A DNA stretch of 64,000 bases from Branchiostoma floridae (GCF_000003815.2 NC_049996.1:458942-522941), one strand, 5' to 3'; positions 41,301 to 52,408 are shown, counted from the stretch's first letter. Numbers and translations are program-made. Notes: generated by a model not told the origin, from the letters alone.

Positions 41301-44300
41301 CGCCTTGATATGGAGCAAATTATAGACAACATCACTGGTTCCTTCATTTTTCCACAACCCCTGTAATGTTTTACAAAAGATGCACCACAACATTCGTAGA
41401 GGTTGATGAATTAGAAGATTATTATAGCCACGGGTGGGATTTCACACCCTAAAAAAATGGCTGTCGCCTGAGAAGAAACAAAGAATTCAAATAGTAGCCA
41501 AAAATGTAACAATTCAGTTCCCAGAATGATTGTTCGGCAGGTGAAACCAGCTACCCAGGCCCTCTGCCCGATCACGTCAGATCGCTCCTGTCACTGATCT
41601 TGGAAGCTGTGTGAGGTGGTTTATGCCTGTCGCCAGATTCTGTAACAAACGTTACCACCACTAGTACGATGGTTGCCACGGTTATATTATGCACGTATAA
41701 GACTAGAAATGGCCGTTTTTGTGACGCTGTACAGTTTTTCTGGCTTTCTAAAGAAACAAGAAAGGGTTGGTGACTGTCATTTGTATCTCACCATGCTTAA
41801 CAAAATGTTGTACAGAGATGACTGTAACAAACGTTACCATTGTTCGATGCTGTCTAAGCTTTCTATTTGACCTGGTGTAAAAAAGCTACCCACTTTTCAA
41901 ATGTCCCTAGGGACATCCACTTATACCTAAATGATGTAGTCAATAAGGTACGTCCTTTTGAAGAAAACAGGGTAAAGTCTACTGTTGTAACAAACGTTAC
42001 CGGTAACGTTTGTTACATGCCCTGTAATGTATTATCAATGGGACCGAAAATAATAAGTTGCCATTTTTTGGCTATGGTTAAAAGAGGAATTTTCCCAAAC
42101 AACCAAGTAGTTTTCAGTGAAAATAAAGCCGATCTATTTTCGACCAAAAAAATGCCATTTTCGACATTTCAATGAGAACGAGTGTAATAGGATATTTTCC
42201 AGGTGGTCAGGTGGTCATTATAGACAAGGTTCTTAATGATTGACAATGTGTCAATGGGAAAAATAATGTACAAGACCACCATATAGTTGTCACATTGGCC
42301 AGGTGGTCCTTAAGTAATGTATGTTAGAGGTCACAGGTCATCAATGTGCAGGTTTGATTGTACCAGTCTTGTAAGTTTATCAGTACAAATGTTATACAAT
42401 ACACTTTGTATATGACTATGTTAAGATCTAATATGTATGTATGTAAACTTTTATGTATCTTTAGTTGTACAAGACCTTCAGAAGTTCTTAATATATACAT
42501 TTGTTGTGTCAAGATTTGTATTTTTGAAACTTGAGTTTCTAAAGATAGTGCTAGGTTTTCTATGGCCTCTTTGATATTTCACAAGTGAAGACTGTGGCCA
42601 CATGTGACAGACCTCATAATACTAGTAACGGGAGGTGCCCCAACACGGTACGCTTTTTCTTGCGCTCAAAGTCATGGCGCTCCATCGCTAGTTGTCTGAG
42701 AGTGGTCAAATTTTGATGACTGAATTTTTTACACATAGATTTGAACAACATACTTGAATAAGAAATGCATTCATGTGGTTCATGAACCTTTCTCGCTGCA
42801 TGTTACAAGCGGCAAACACTGTGAGACAATTTCGTGTATGTAACCTTCCAATTTTGTGCTACGCTGGACAGTGTGCCTAACTCGGTACGCTTTTTTTTAC
42901 ATTTTGCTCTCTTCAGAAGTAAGTGGTAAATTTAAGTACACAGAAAAAAATTAATAATATGATATTTTAGCTTTCTTTTGACAGTAAAATCGTGACTGTA
43001 TGTACTTCTTGTCTCACATGACGAAGGCTGTACCTAGAACAATCCAGCTCATGTTTTTACGGGCAATGGGCTGAATGCACTGATTGTGAATGCCCGACTA
43101 AAAAAACCATTACGAAAAAAAGACACCGCTAACATCAACAAAACTCGGTCTGATCATATGAAAATATCATCTACATCTCTCTATCAAGTCTTATTTTCAT
43201 AGACAGCACGAATCATTTGTTACAGTCAAATAAATCTTGGAGCGTACTCTAGTCTGTCACCTTCACGGCCACACTCCCTCGGGAGTACAATGGTGGCAAT
43301 GTTTATGTCGCTTCCTTTTGGTTGCTTTTCTACTCAACAGAAATTTGAAGACCCATATTCATGGAGTTTTATGGAGCTTTTGTATTTATGTGTATCATGG
43401 CAGTTGTGTGACTGCTTGAAAGAGTTCGTATAGTTAGCGACACGAGCTGCCAATACGCAGAGGCCGGTGACCGCAGTGATTTAGCACTGTCAACATTACT
43501 GTTAGAATTCTGTTTTTTAAAAAACATGAAGTAAATATGTTAAAGTATACTTGGAATGCAAATTAAAGCTGTGTGCATGGACTTGGTTTATTTACCTTTG
43601 TAATCAGCATAGTCAGTGGCAACAAACACGGTGTACTTATGGATAATAAGATCAGCAAAAAATCCGTTCCGTTTTACGACGGGGACCGTCTTAGGGCGGC
43701 CCCCGTTAATACTGGTCAATCTGATTTTCATACTTGGCAGAGGTAAGGGGCACATGGTTGGAGCTTGAGGTTGCAGGGCCCCTCTTCCCGTCTTTAGGAA
43801 GAAAACTCTTATTGTCATCAATGTATTGTGCATGTATTTATTCAGGGGCTATGATCTTGTGTATTATTTTTACATTTCTCCACCACAGGTCGAGGCATTG
43901 GGACCTCCATTATGAGGGAAGTCGCAAAGGTCAGATGTCAACAAATAATTTTTTGGTGTACAAAAGTAAAAAAACACAATTTTGACAAATTTTGGTTGCT
44001 TTCAATGTCCTATATATCGATTTGTACATTAAGACAAGTGCTTTAATTTTGATTCGTATGAATTTTGATATGTGGAGAATTATTGAGGTCCCCAAGACAC
44101 ATTGGGCATAGCGCAGTGGCAGTGTGTTCGGCTCGGGACCGAGAGGTCTCGGGTTCAAATCCGGCTGTCTTGTTACCGGTCTTGTGCCCTTGGGAAAGGC
44201 ACTTTACACGCCTTTCCTCACTTTACTCAGGTGAAAATGAGTACCCGGTACTTAGCTTCGGCTAGGGCCGTCCCTCGGATAGGACGTAAAATAAATGGAG

Positions 44301-44850
44301 GTCCCGTGTCTGGGGAGAGCCATACCCCAGGCACGTTAAAGAACCCCCACATGTGCGATGGTGCGGTGTGTGATGGTGCAAAATCCTTCCGTCTAGAATT
44401 GGTGATTCTCTACAAATCACCCGGACTCCAGGAAGAATAGTGACATATCAGTCACTAATGGAGATCTGTATAACTAAACCAAACCAAAGCAAACCAAACA
44501 CATTGCAATTTTGGGCCCCCCTAGCAGTATTTTCAGGTACTGCAGCTCTTCAGATGGACACCCCCTTCCTGAAATTAGTTTAGTATAGTCTGTGGACAGC
44601 TTGTCAGCACATCTTTGACATCTAGAGCTCAGGACTAAAATGGCAATAAGAAATTCACAAAAACTTTATTACCTTGTTCTAGATCGGAGTGAAACACAGG
44701 TGTAACAAGATGCAGTGGGTTTGTCTCAACTGGAACGACGTCGCTATCGACTTTTACAAGAAACATGGCAGCAAGGACGTCACTGTGGACGAGAAATGGC
44801 ACCTCTTCAGGATGGACCGAGAGGAATTAGCAGCATTTGCTGGCAAATAG
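38316..44850 (+). CDS. Spermidine/spermine (or thialysine) N-acetyltransferase, copy A
   Basis: GNAT-fold cytosolic enzyme of the SAT1/SAT2 family, transferring acetyl from acetyl-CoA to polyamines or thialysine. Exons are 38316-38387, 40477-40528, 41018-41197, 43889-43929 and 44683-44850 (72, 52, 180, 41, 168 nt), GT-AG throughout, 170 aa (human SAT1 171). Visible are the N-terminal IRAARPEDC and ELAVYEQM, then LREDAFGDHPYYRALVAE, then GYAMYYF, then the substrate-side YLEDFYVEPAYRG, then the acetyl-CoA loop RGRGIG, and near the C-terminus FYKKHG with the conserved catalytic tyrosine. The start is the ATG directly before the conserved strand. Introns are heavily invaded by transposons. An AATAAA at 45194-45199 is the likely poly(A) signal. 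SAT1 versus SAT2 substrate cannot be told from sequence. Confidence 0.93.
38463..39707 (-). mobile_element. Tc1-like element with long inverted repeats and dead transposase
   Basis: The element is bounded by TA (38461-38462 and 39708-39709) and long inverted termini of about 200 bp that start CTACACTCAGCACAAAAAG / CTACACTCGGCACAAAAAG and share AGTTTGGAATATCAAC. In the interior, on the minus strand (39094-39276), is a piece of Tc1 transposase with MVWGGI, KTRLVIIPGN and VRYRD motifs, followed by frame breaks. It lies in intron 1 of acetyltransferase A. Confidence 0.85.
39710..40108. mobile_element. MITE with about 55-bp inverted termini
   Basis: The left end TACACCTTTCTCACGCGGCG and the right end CGCCGCGTGAGAAAGGTGTA are inverted copies, and the similarity extends through GGCCATGATAGATC and TCAATGAGGCAAACA. 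TA dinucleotides flank both ends. It directly abuts the Tc1-like element on the left and another MITE on the right. Non-coding. Confidence 0.8.
40113..40326. mobile_element. MITE with about 48-bp inverted termini
   Basis: The left end ATGCTGGTTCACCTTTATT and the right end AATAAAGGTGAACCAGCGT are inverted copies, extended by GGATATRGGYTACCC on the right and its complement on the left. TA flanks both ends. A related solo end lies at 48577-48617 in the other acetyltransferase gene. Confidence 0.8.
40741..40952. mobile_element. Hairpin MITE, TACTGTAAATGCA family (best-preserved copy)
   Basis: 212 bp from TACTGTAAAGGCATTTAAG to TGCATTTACAGTA. It retains most CpGs and the full order of blocks: GGGATTTAATTTCGCGG, TTTTCGCGGTGGTTTTAA, GCACCATGCACTGTAGT, AATGTTCGCGGTGG and CGCGAAAACCGCG. 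It lies in intron 2 of acetyltransferase A. Confidence 0.85.
41259..42182. mobile_element. Non-autonomous DNA element with CTCGTTCTCATT termini
   Basis: The ends CTCGTTCTCATTTAAATGTC and GACATTTCAATGAGAACGAG are inverted copies of about 25-28 bp. Inside is a palindrome-forming word, TGTAACAAACGTTACC, at 41641 and 41823, and as a perfect 32-bp palindrome at 41986-42017. No transposase is seen, and the target duplication is unclear. It occupies part of intron 3 of acetyltransferase A. Confidence 0.65.
42183..43888. other. Rest of intron 3 of acetyltransferase A
   Basis: At 42200-42360 is dispersed-repeat text with CCAGGTGGTC words. The word CGGTACGCTTTTT occurs at 42646 and 42884, suggesting a decayed repeat. 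No exon or gene is seen. Confidence 0.5.
44105..44497 (+). mobile_element. Full-length tRNA-derived SINE with Deu-like core
   Basis: Flanked by ACACATTG on both sides (44097-44104 and 44498-44505), a target-site duplication. The tRNA-like head has a perfect A box TAGCGCAGTGG (44109-44119) and a B box GGTTCAAATCC (44152-44162, one change). The body contains GTGCCCTTGGGAAAGGCACT and TTTCCTCACTTTACTCAG, resembling the conserved core of Deu-domain SINEs; an amphioxus member is known to me as BflSINE1, a name given from memory. The tail is (AACCAA)n-like. It lies in intron 4 of acetyltransferase A, sense orientation. Confidence 0.88.
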
Positions 44851-47109
44851 CTCAATCTCCAAGCAGATGTTGGGAGCAAAATTGTCACATTTTTAAGCTT
44901 CCCGTTTCTTTTACAAACTGCCTTCCGAACAGTTTAATTAGGTACTCACGGGCAGTTTTTTTTTACATATTTTAAACATTTGTATCAGGCTTCTAGTGTT
45001 AACCGAGTTGGCCGAGTAAACAGCCAAAGCCTAACCTCTGCTTAGAGAGATTAATTAACCATGCACTGTTTGTATCTGAAACAGGTAGCTAGCAAAATGT
45101 GACAATATCGCCTCCCAACATCTGCTTGGATATTAGTAATAGCTACCTTTTCTTTTTTGAATTCCATCGAGATAACACAAAACATGTTGTCCAAATAAAT
45201 TGAGTTAACGTACATATTAAGTTTTAAAAATGAAAAGTAATCTTGAACCAATTTAGCTCCCTGAAGAGCTAAACTTATATTAAATTTCCACTGGTTGTAA
45301 CAGAGAAGACAGATGCCATGTACAGTATTTACAGGTTCATTATGCCAAAGGAATTCCCTTAGCTCTTTTCATCAAGCACAATGAATTATGGACGACTGGA
45401 TGTCACTCAAATTAGTCTGTGTAACACAAACTCCGCTGTCCAGGGCTGTAACTGGCCAGCAATGTCGGGCGGGCTGTATAGAAGCTTGCTTAAATCAGGC
45501 TACACTCAAATGACCCACATAACAGTGCCTACATACCACACTCACACTGCCCTTTTCTACTTCTAGGGTCAAAAGTTCAAGTATGAGTTAGAATGTCAAA
45601 TAGTACATACGAATAAAAGCCAGATACACAGAAGTGCTCATTTCACCACATAATACTATTCCTCATGCTTTAATTTACTAGCCTGGGTACCATCCTATTT
45701 CTACCGGGGTTCCCTACACTCACTTCCCTAAAAAAATATTTTTTAGGGGTAGCGAGTGTAAGGAGCCCCGGTAGAATACGGATGATACTCAGGCTATTAA
45801 TTTACTCTTCTTCTTGACATTCTTAGCTTAAGATTCAAATCTCTTAATTGATAAATAGAGCTGTAACAGCATAATACTGTACTATAGTTCAAAGGGTGGA
45901 CAGGAATGTACCATATGCATGGCAGGGAACGTAGGGTGTAAGTTTGAAGAAAGTGCTAAACATTTTTATCATTGGCGTATAGAGAGATCAAATACAAAGA
46001 TATAATGCAAATAGATATATGCACGAATTCTTAGAATAAACATAACTTGTCAACATTTTTATCAACCTCCTTTGCTACATATATTTCCCTCCCTGGTACA
46101 CCCCCGTTTGTAAGTAAAACTGTCCAATTCAAGTTGCCAGAGTTGGTCTTCTAACGTCTAGGGGAGTGGAATTCCGGAAGTGGTTTTGGAACTTTATTTT
46201 CGGTATCATCAACTCTGACGGTAAGCCATATACAATGCACATCTCACGTAAACTGCCTATCGTGGTTTCATAGGCAAAAGTGTGAAAGTAATAGATGTCA
46301 TATCGGTATCGGTGGTGAATTTGGCCCCACAACTAAGTGTGTATTACTTTACCTTCGCCAAGAAAATTATGTCTTCGGCAGTGGATGTGTGTACGTGTGT
46401 GTTTCCGTATTTCAACACTGATCACTGGAGAATACCTGGATGGATTATCTCTTGATGTGAGGGTAGATCTCTATCAGCTTTCTATGGAACTGCAGGGGGC
46501 GTTTCTGTTGCAGTCTTTGAAACAGGGTAAGGCAAGAGCGGATGCATGAATTTTAATATGGTATTTGACCTGTAGGTAACTGCGATTAAGGCCAACTTAA
46601 TGTTAGATTCGTTATGGAAATCAGGACGTGATTTGCATAATTCATGAGGAGCTAGAGTTTGCTTATACCCTTGTTACACATTATCCACCATCTTCGGGCG
46701 TGTCGATGGAAGATCGGCCATATTTAAGATCGACAGAGGTTTGTGCGTATTTTTCACCTGAAAACCATCCCTGTCACATATAAGCCATACTTGTACCTTG
46801 TACAATTGTTGTGCAATAAAGTTAAGATTATAAGTGAGGCTCGGGCGATTGCCACAGAATCGTCGTCCGATCGATTTTCGCCAAATGTGACTGGTATAAA
46901 GAACTGTTGTGCAACTCACTATTTATGTAGGGTACTATTGCCCAATACCCCCTTGCATGCTATGCCTTATGCAGAATATCAGTATAATCATCGTCTGTTC
47001 ACTATTGTTTCTATCTATGTCATTAGTAGATTCACAGCAAGGCTTGCTTCATTTTAACTTTAGAGAGATCGATTTCATCCAACCCCAAATTCACTTCTTC
47101 TAGGCAAAT
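44851..47109. other. Intergenic DNA between the two acetyltransferase genes
   Basis: Holds the 3' UTR of copy A (AATAAA at 45194-45199), a fragment at about 45285-45345 related to 34060-34130 (TTCCACTGGTTGTAACAGAGAAGACAGATG), a perfect-looking hairpin MITE at 45680-45796, and a dispersed repeat fragment at 46335-46560 (CCTTCGCCAAGAAAATTATG type). No gene is recognised. Confidence 0.55.
45680..45796. mobile_element. Hairpin MITE (117 bp)
   Basis: The whole element folds on itself: AGCCTGGGTACCATCC pairs with GGATGATACTCAGGCT, CTACCGGGG with CCCCGGTAG, and ACACTC with GAGTGT, around a centre of AAAAAAATATTTTTT. It is non-coding. Confidence 0.75.
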
Positions 47110-49769
47110 ATGGCGTCCGAAGAGTTCACCATTCGCCCTGCCCGTCCTGACGACTGCAAAGACATGGCGCGTATAATAAAGGTAGTATACAGCACATACA
47201 CGTATCACTGATAGTCTGATGATCATTACAAATCGAAGTACCTTTGATAGACATGTATATGGGGTTTTGCTGACTCTTAAGCTGGTGTCCCTCCGTGCCA
47301 AATTGCGCCAGGCATTCGCAAAGAAGCGTGGGCACTAAAAAAACAACAACCTGCAATTCAAAAAATGTCACAAATGGGCGCAAAAGTTTACCTGTATGAC
47401 TAAACATACATTTGTACTTTTATTGCTACAAATCTCTTTTTGATTCTTTTTAAAAACAATTATGTATTGGTTTTTAATTCAGTGCTGTTTGCAGAAACCT
47501 ACTCATTTGAGCTTCAGACGCAAATGCTAGTGTTGTCGCAATGGGAGAATTTTGCGTGAATTTGCAAACTTGGTGGTGCACATTTCTGGCGGAATTTGGA
47601 GTGGTTCAGTGAGATACCATCTTTAATGTTGATGCTAGCATACTGCAGAATCAAAACTGACTTGATTGTAAAATTGATGAACGGTGTATCAATTCATTCA
47701 TAACGTTACATATAATAATATGTGTGATTTGTTTCAACGCAGGAGCTAGCAGCGCATCAGGGAAAGGGCGACAGAGAGACTGTGACAGAAGAAGGTACAT
47801 GTAGTAGGGAGCTGAAGTTTAAACAAGCTACTGTAATTCTTGAAAGTTTCGCGATGGTTCTAATCTATGTTCACCGCGAACTCAAAACTATTGGTGTTTC
47901 TCTCACTTTATAGTATGTGACTATAGTATGCAACTTTACAGTATTTACAATGTAACTTAAAACTACCGCAAACACTCTATTATCTCCCTACCTCAATATC
48001 AAATCGCAGGACCAGTAAAGTTCGCAACTTTGCAACCTCCATTGTGATTTCAATTTAAGGGTCCTTCAAATTGACCTCTGGGACTGATAGATGTAACATT
48101 TTTTTGTATTTTCAATCCTTCTGTGTTGGTAAATGTATGGAGCTTGTATACATTAATTCACCCCACATGTGTGCAAAGGGTTCAAATGGTTTTCACGGTT
48201 CTCTGTGGTTCTCAGCGTTGCGAGAAGACGCGTTCAGGGACGACCCTTACTTCATGGCGCTCGTAGCGGAAGTTCCGAGTACTGCAGGTGGTGAAGCCAG
48301 GCTGGTCGGCTATGCCATGTACTACTACTGCTACTCTCCATTCGTGCGCAGAGTCATGTATCTGGAAGATTTCTACGTAGAGCCGTCGTACAGAGGTGAA
48401 GTGTATTCTGCATCTACACAGAAACATTATTGATGTACTAACGCGCTAAACATCAATGGCAAATGGCAATCTACCGTCATATGTAAAACAAAACAGGTAT
48501 TTCGGGATATCAATTGACAGTGGTTTCAAATGACATTATTCCTATAACATTCCTAAGTATCCTGCTCTCAGAAATCACGGATATAGGTCACCCCGTGGAT
48601 AAAGGTGATGCAGCCGTACCCATTAATTTCTTGTTAGGCATTTCAGAATAAACTAGATTGTATCATTCTATTGCCCTCAGGTCGTGGTATCGGCACATCT
48701 CTCATGAAGGAAGTAGCAAAGGTTCGTCTATATACTCGTTACCTCCATGAAAAAAAGAAGGTATTGTTTTGGGCCTGCCTGTGTGCGTGTGTGTGTGTGT
48801 GCATGATACCTGTTGTCAGTAGCGGTGCGTACCTAAACTCAATTTCAGGTTCAGGTCCAGATTCAGGTCCAGCAGTTCAGGTTCAGGTCTGGACTTATAA
48901 GTCCGGACCTGAACCCATCACTGCATATTATCTGCATTTTTTTAGGGGGAGGGGGGATGGTGCATATAAAATTGCACGTTAGCATGAATTGAAATGCAAT
49001 GTGAAAAATGCATGAAAATAATATACAGCTAGTGTAAACACAGCAAATCACTGTCTGTGGAAGGTTTTAGATGGTTTAGAACAAAATAAGGGAATGCAAG
49101 TGACAGATTGCTTTTTGCAAGTCCGGACTTGGCTCCGGACATTTAGGTTTTTTTTTGGACTTGGACCTAAACATTTTTAGGTCCAATTCCAATTCCGGGC
49201 TTTAGGTACGCACCACTAGTTGTCAGCATAACTTTAGAACCTCTGGTTATGATATTATTTGGCAAGGGGATAGATCTTGAGAAGATGATTGCCAAGGTCA
49301 ATTATAAGCTTCCTAGCGACTAGCCTTGGTACTACAGCAGGCCTTCTGATTTTTGTATCTTTCGTACTGAGAGCGCTATGGTCTTGTTAATTTTTCGCGC
49401 TCGCACTAGACCATTCCCTGATAGACCGAAAAGTTAATTTTATTATGCACATGTGATTAGTACGTTGCTTGATATGTATTAGCAAACCAAAGATTGAGCT
49501 CAAAGTTGCACCACCTTGCAACTTCTATCAAAACTGCAGTTGCTTCCATTTTTTTGCACATTCAAACTGTGGTTTACAGAACTCTTTTCTCACATCAGAT
49601 CGGCGTGGAAAACCACTGTAACATGATGCAGTGGGCTTGCCTGAGTTGGAACGAGATAGCCGTCAGGTTTTACAAGAGACATGGCGCTAAGAACATCACT
49701 GAGGAAGGGGACTACCACCTTTTTAGGATGGACCGACAAGAGTTGGTGGCATTCACAAACTCAGTGTAA
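47110..49769 (+). CDS. Spermidine/spermine (or thialysine) N-acetyltransferase, copy B
   Basis: Tandem paralogue of copy A, same family and role. Exons are 47110-47181, 47743-47794, 48216-48395, 48681-48721 and 49599-49769 (72, 52, 180, 41, 171 nt), 171 aa. The first four exons have exactly the lengths and phases of copy A. Motifs: IRPARPDDC, LREDAFRDDPYFMALVAE, GYAMYYYCYSP, YLEDFYVEPSYRG, the acetyl-CoA loop RGRGIG, and FYKRHG. It differs from A mainly after ELAA (HQGKGDRETV in place of a YEQM-type helix), in the loop after AEVP, and at the C-terminus (FTNSV). Both look intact. An AATAAA at 50558-50563 is the probable poly(A) signal. Confidence 0.93.
47829..48000. mobile_element. Hairpin MITE, TACTGTAAATGCA family (decayed)
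   Basis: It starts TACTGTAATTCTTGAAAG and continues with TTCGCGATGGTTCTAA, TTCACCGCGAACTCAAAAC, ATGTGACTATAGTATGCA and AACTTAAAACTACCGC. This is the oldest-looking member in the window, and the right end is not clear. It lies in intron 2 of acetyltransferase B. Confidence 0.55.
48820..49218. mobile_element. hAT-type MITE with 8-bp target duplication, nested in an older repeat
   Basis: The termini are TAGCGGTGCGTACCTAAA and TTTAGGTACGCACCACTA, flanked by identical GTTGTCAG (48812-48819 and 49219-49226). The interior has mirrored TCAGGTTCAGGTCC / GGACCTGAACC text. TAGNG ends and an 8-bp duplication indicate hAT. The flanking text (CCATGAAAAAAAGAAGGTATTG, (GT)n, then CATAACTTTAGAACC) is one copy of the dispersed repeat at 34270-35060 that was split by this insertion. 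It lies in intron 4 of acetyltransferase B. Confidence 0.88.
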
Positions 49770-50189
49770 AGGAAAGGAGAGGTGCATCACAGCACGAAAC
49801 CGTATATTTAAGTAGACTTTCCGAACTACGGAAAGAAAGCTTAAAAGACGGGGAAGTATTTCAGCAGTGTTTACGATGTGTCGTAAAAGTCAATGAAACT
49901 ATGGTTTGACCATTCCGCAACCTTTCAGTAGTCGTTAAGTTGAATACATGTTATACATGTACTTTGCATAACCTTTAAGCATCGTTATATAAGTCGTATA
50001 GATGAAACCGGTATTACAGATGTAAACAAAACATGTACAGACTATACGTTCACTCACAGTCAATCAGAGTTGTCTTTATCATTTCTTAGCTGTAAGTAAA
50101 ACTTACATTTACGAGGAAATATTTTTAGAAGCTTTTACATTAAATGGGGAGACTTACCCTTTTTTTGTATATTTGCTACGGTAGAGAAT

Positions 50190-50206
50190 AGCGCCACCTT
50201 GTGGCC
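50190..50206 (-). promoter_or_regulatory. CTCF-like motif downstream of acetyltransferase B
   Basis: The minus strand reads GGCCACAAGGTGGCGCT, which matches the extended vertebrate-type CTCF motif at all but one core position. It lies 420 bp after the stop codon, probably within the 3' UTR. It is in the same orientation as the motif at 36451. Confidence 0.35.
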
Positions 50207-51726
50207 TAACACATAATAGCATATATGTAACATTGACCTTCGTAAGCAACTTCAACTTGCCGTGTCAAAACAGCTCCTGTCACCGTGAGTGTTCTTGTCG
50301 GAAATGAAGGATGTGTGAAGGAATCTCAACTATCTCAAGTGTCTCAAGTGTTTATTCGCTCCCCTTAAGTGTTGTTCAGTGTGAAACGCCTCAGTGGTCT
50401 TGGTTTCAGCGTGTTTGGTACAAAACAACTTGTGCTGATGACGCAATGATAATACTATGTTGCAATGTGTATCTGAATGCACTGTGTATCTGATGGAACT
50501 TTGTTTAACGTTACATAAGAATGACATCCACGAGGGCGTCCATTTTCGTTTTGTGAAAATAAAACGGGTCAATTCTATTAATCATGCAAAGAAATTGTGA
50601 AATGAGTAAATATATGGCGTGATTTTAACGGAAATATCGGAAATTAGATACTGATAAGTAAAGTTTTCCAAAGCAAAAGAAGAATATGTAAAATAGCAAA
50701 GAACAAAAGAATGTATTGCTTGGCAAACCATCTTCAGAAAGGTTACGCAAATGCAACCCTCCTGACCACTCAATTTACAATGACATGAATGAACATTTTT
50801 TTCGCACGCTCTTGTCAGTGTTTGGGTACCTAGAGGATGTCATCCATACAACCAAATCAGTATGAGCACAAAAATTATGACCATATGATTTGAAAATTAT
50901 AAGAATTATATGTGATATTTAATGTGTTTTTGGTTTGTGCCGCGCCCAGTTATATGACCACTTCCCATCAAGCATTGTTCTAAAGCCAGTGTCCAATAGT
51001 GTCCAATACTTGTGTCAAGGACGCATGACGTCATCTCTGAGTCACGTGATTGTTTTTTGTGATCTTCTATTTGTCAAGTGTTTTTAACGGGTCCTTCATT
51101 TTATCATATCCGGTGTCGCAGTAAGTTTGTGCCCACACACAAACAACAACACATCTGAGAAGTCACACACTGGTGGTGGAGGGAGTCTTTTGCGTGCTTC
51201 ATAATTTTCATATTCGTTTCGATATTATTTCATACAACCTGAACCTCGTACACATCGAAAGGTATTGTTTTTCTTTGTTATAAGTAACTTAGATTGTATT
51301 CCACACTAGTTCATATTAGAAGATTGTTTGATCCACTTATCAACATCGTTATTCTGTATTAATAGTAAAAGAATGTGAAAGACAGTGCCGTTCTGTATGC
51401 ATAGAATATACTTTTCTATATACTATTACATACTACTATTGGCCCTCGGAAAGGAACATGTACTTTGTAGATGTAGATTAAGCTATCCACTTATTATTAT
51501 ATCTGCGCTGAGAGATGCTACTTTTATACAACAGCGACAATGACTTACACAACAATTTCTATGACTTACGCAACCAAAAAGTTATAGGGATATAAAACTC
51601 TGCACTGTTGTCAGATATCTTACTTAGAACAATTAGTTTGAACTGGGCAATCATACAACGCTTCGCTGAAGCACGTTAACTTAGCCTTTTCAGGACAGAA
51701 TAGAGTATAGCGGACTTAAGTTACAG

Positions 51727-51759
51727 CAAGGAGGTTATATTCTGAATATAACCTCCTTG
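51727..51759. repeat. Perfect 33-bp hairpin
   Basis: CAAGGAGGTTATATTC, a single T, then its exact complement. Flanked on both sides by TTACAG. It could be a minimal foldback remnant or the residue of an inverted dispersed-repeat end. Confidence 0.8.
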
Positions 51760-52408
51760 GTTACAGCTTCCATTCTACGGTAAGGTACAATACAGGCGTT
51801 TGTCGTCCTTTTGTTTCATACTTGTGGTACATTTTTTTCGTTCACTTTATCATTTTAAAGGTGTATTAAACTGATATGAACCGTTTTTGTGCATTTTGAA
51901 CATTGTAGTAGCTATTCGGGACGTAAAACTGATTTATCAATCATATATTCAAAGCATTTGGACTTCTCTTGTAGTTAAGTGAAAAAGTATATAATCGTTC
52001 AATACCTTACATTTCCCCACACGGGAATCATAAAGTTTCTTTTTTGTAGCTGTGATTGTCACGTATGCGCGCAAATGAAATTTCTTTACACGGATGCATG
52101 GACGAAACCTAAAACCATGTTTGAATCTTACTTTAAAAGTTATTCTGATTCAGAAAACTTGCATGAAGAATCTAAACTGTTCGCCTACTCCAAAAATTGG
52201 ATTTTCGAATAAGTCTCATAGTTTCAGTCTTCAGTTATCTAACTCATGACTTCATACATGTGTGACGTCACGAATGAGTCAAAGGTTGTCGCAAGTCGAT
52301 ATCACCGCCCATCTTGACTGAGTGAAGGTCAGTTTAAATTTCCCATGACTTTACATGTCTTTTTAGCTTGAAACAAAGTTCTAACATTCATATCAAACCT
52401 TTCACAGA

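Larger units (their letters stand above)
49770..52408. other. 3' UTR of acetyltransferase B and intergenic DNA
   Basis: The AATAAA at 50558-50563 probably ends the transcript. Beyond it I see a CRE-E-box pair (TGACGTCA at about 51027, CACGTG at about 51043), a perfect 33-bp hairpin at 51727-51759, and another CRE at about 52263, which may belong to the promoter of the following gene. No further gene is seen. Confidence 0.5.

Noticed and set aside
44104-44175. A functional tRNA gene
   Set aside because: The A and B boxes are those of a SINE head; the acceptor stem does not pair and a 390-bp body with a target duplication follows.
48577-48617. A missed exon between acetyltransferase B exons 3 and 4
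   Set aside because: The text is a solo end of the MITE at 40113-40326, and the flanking exons already join in phase.
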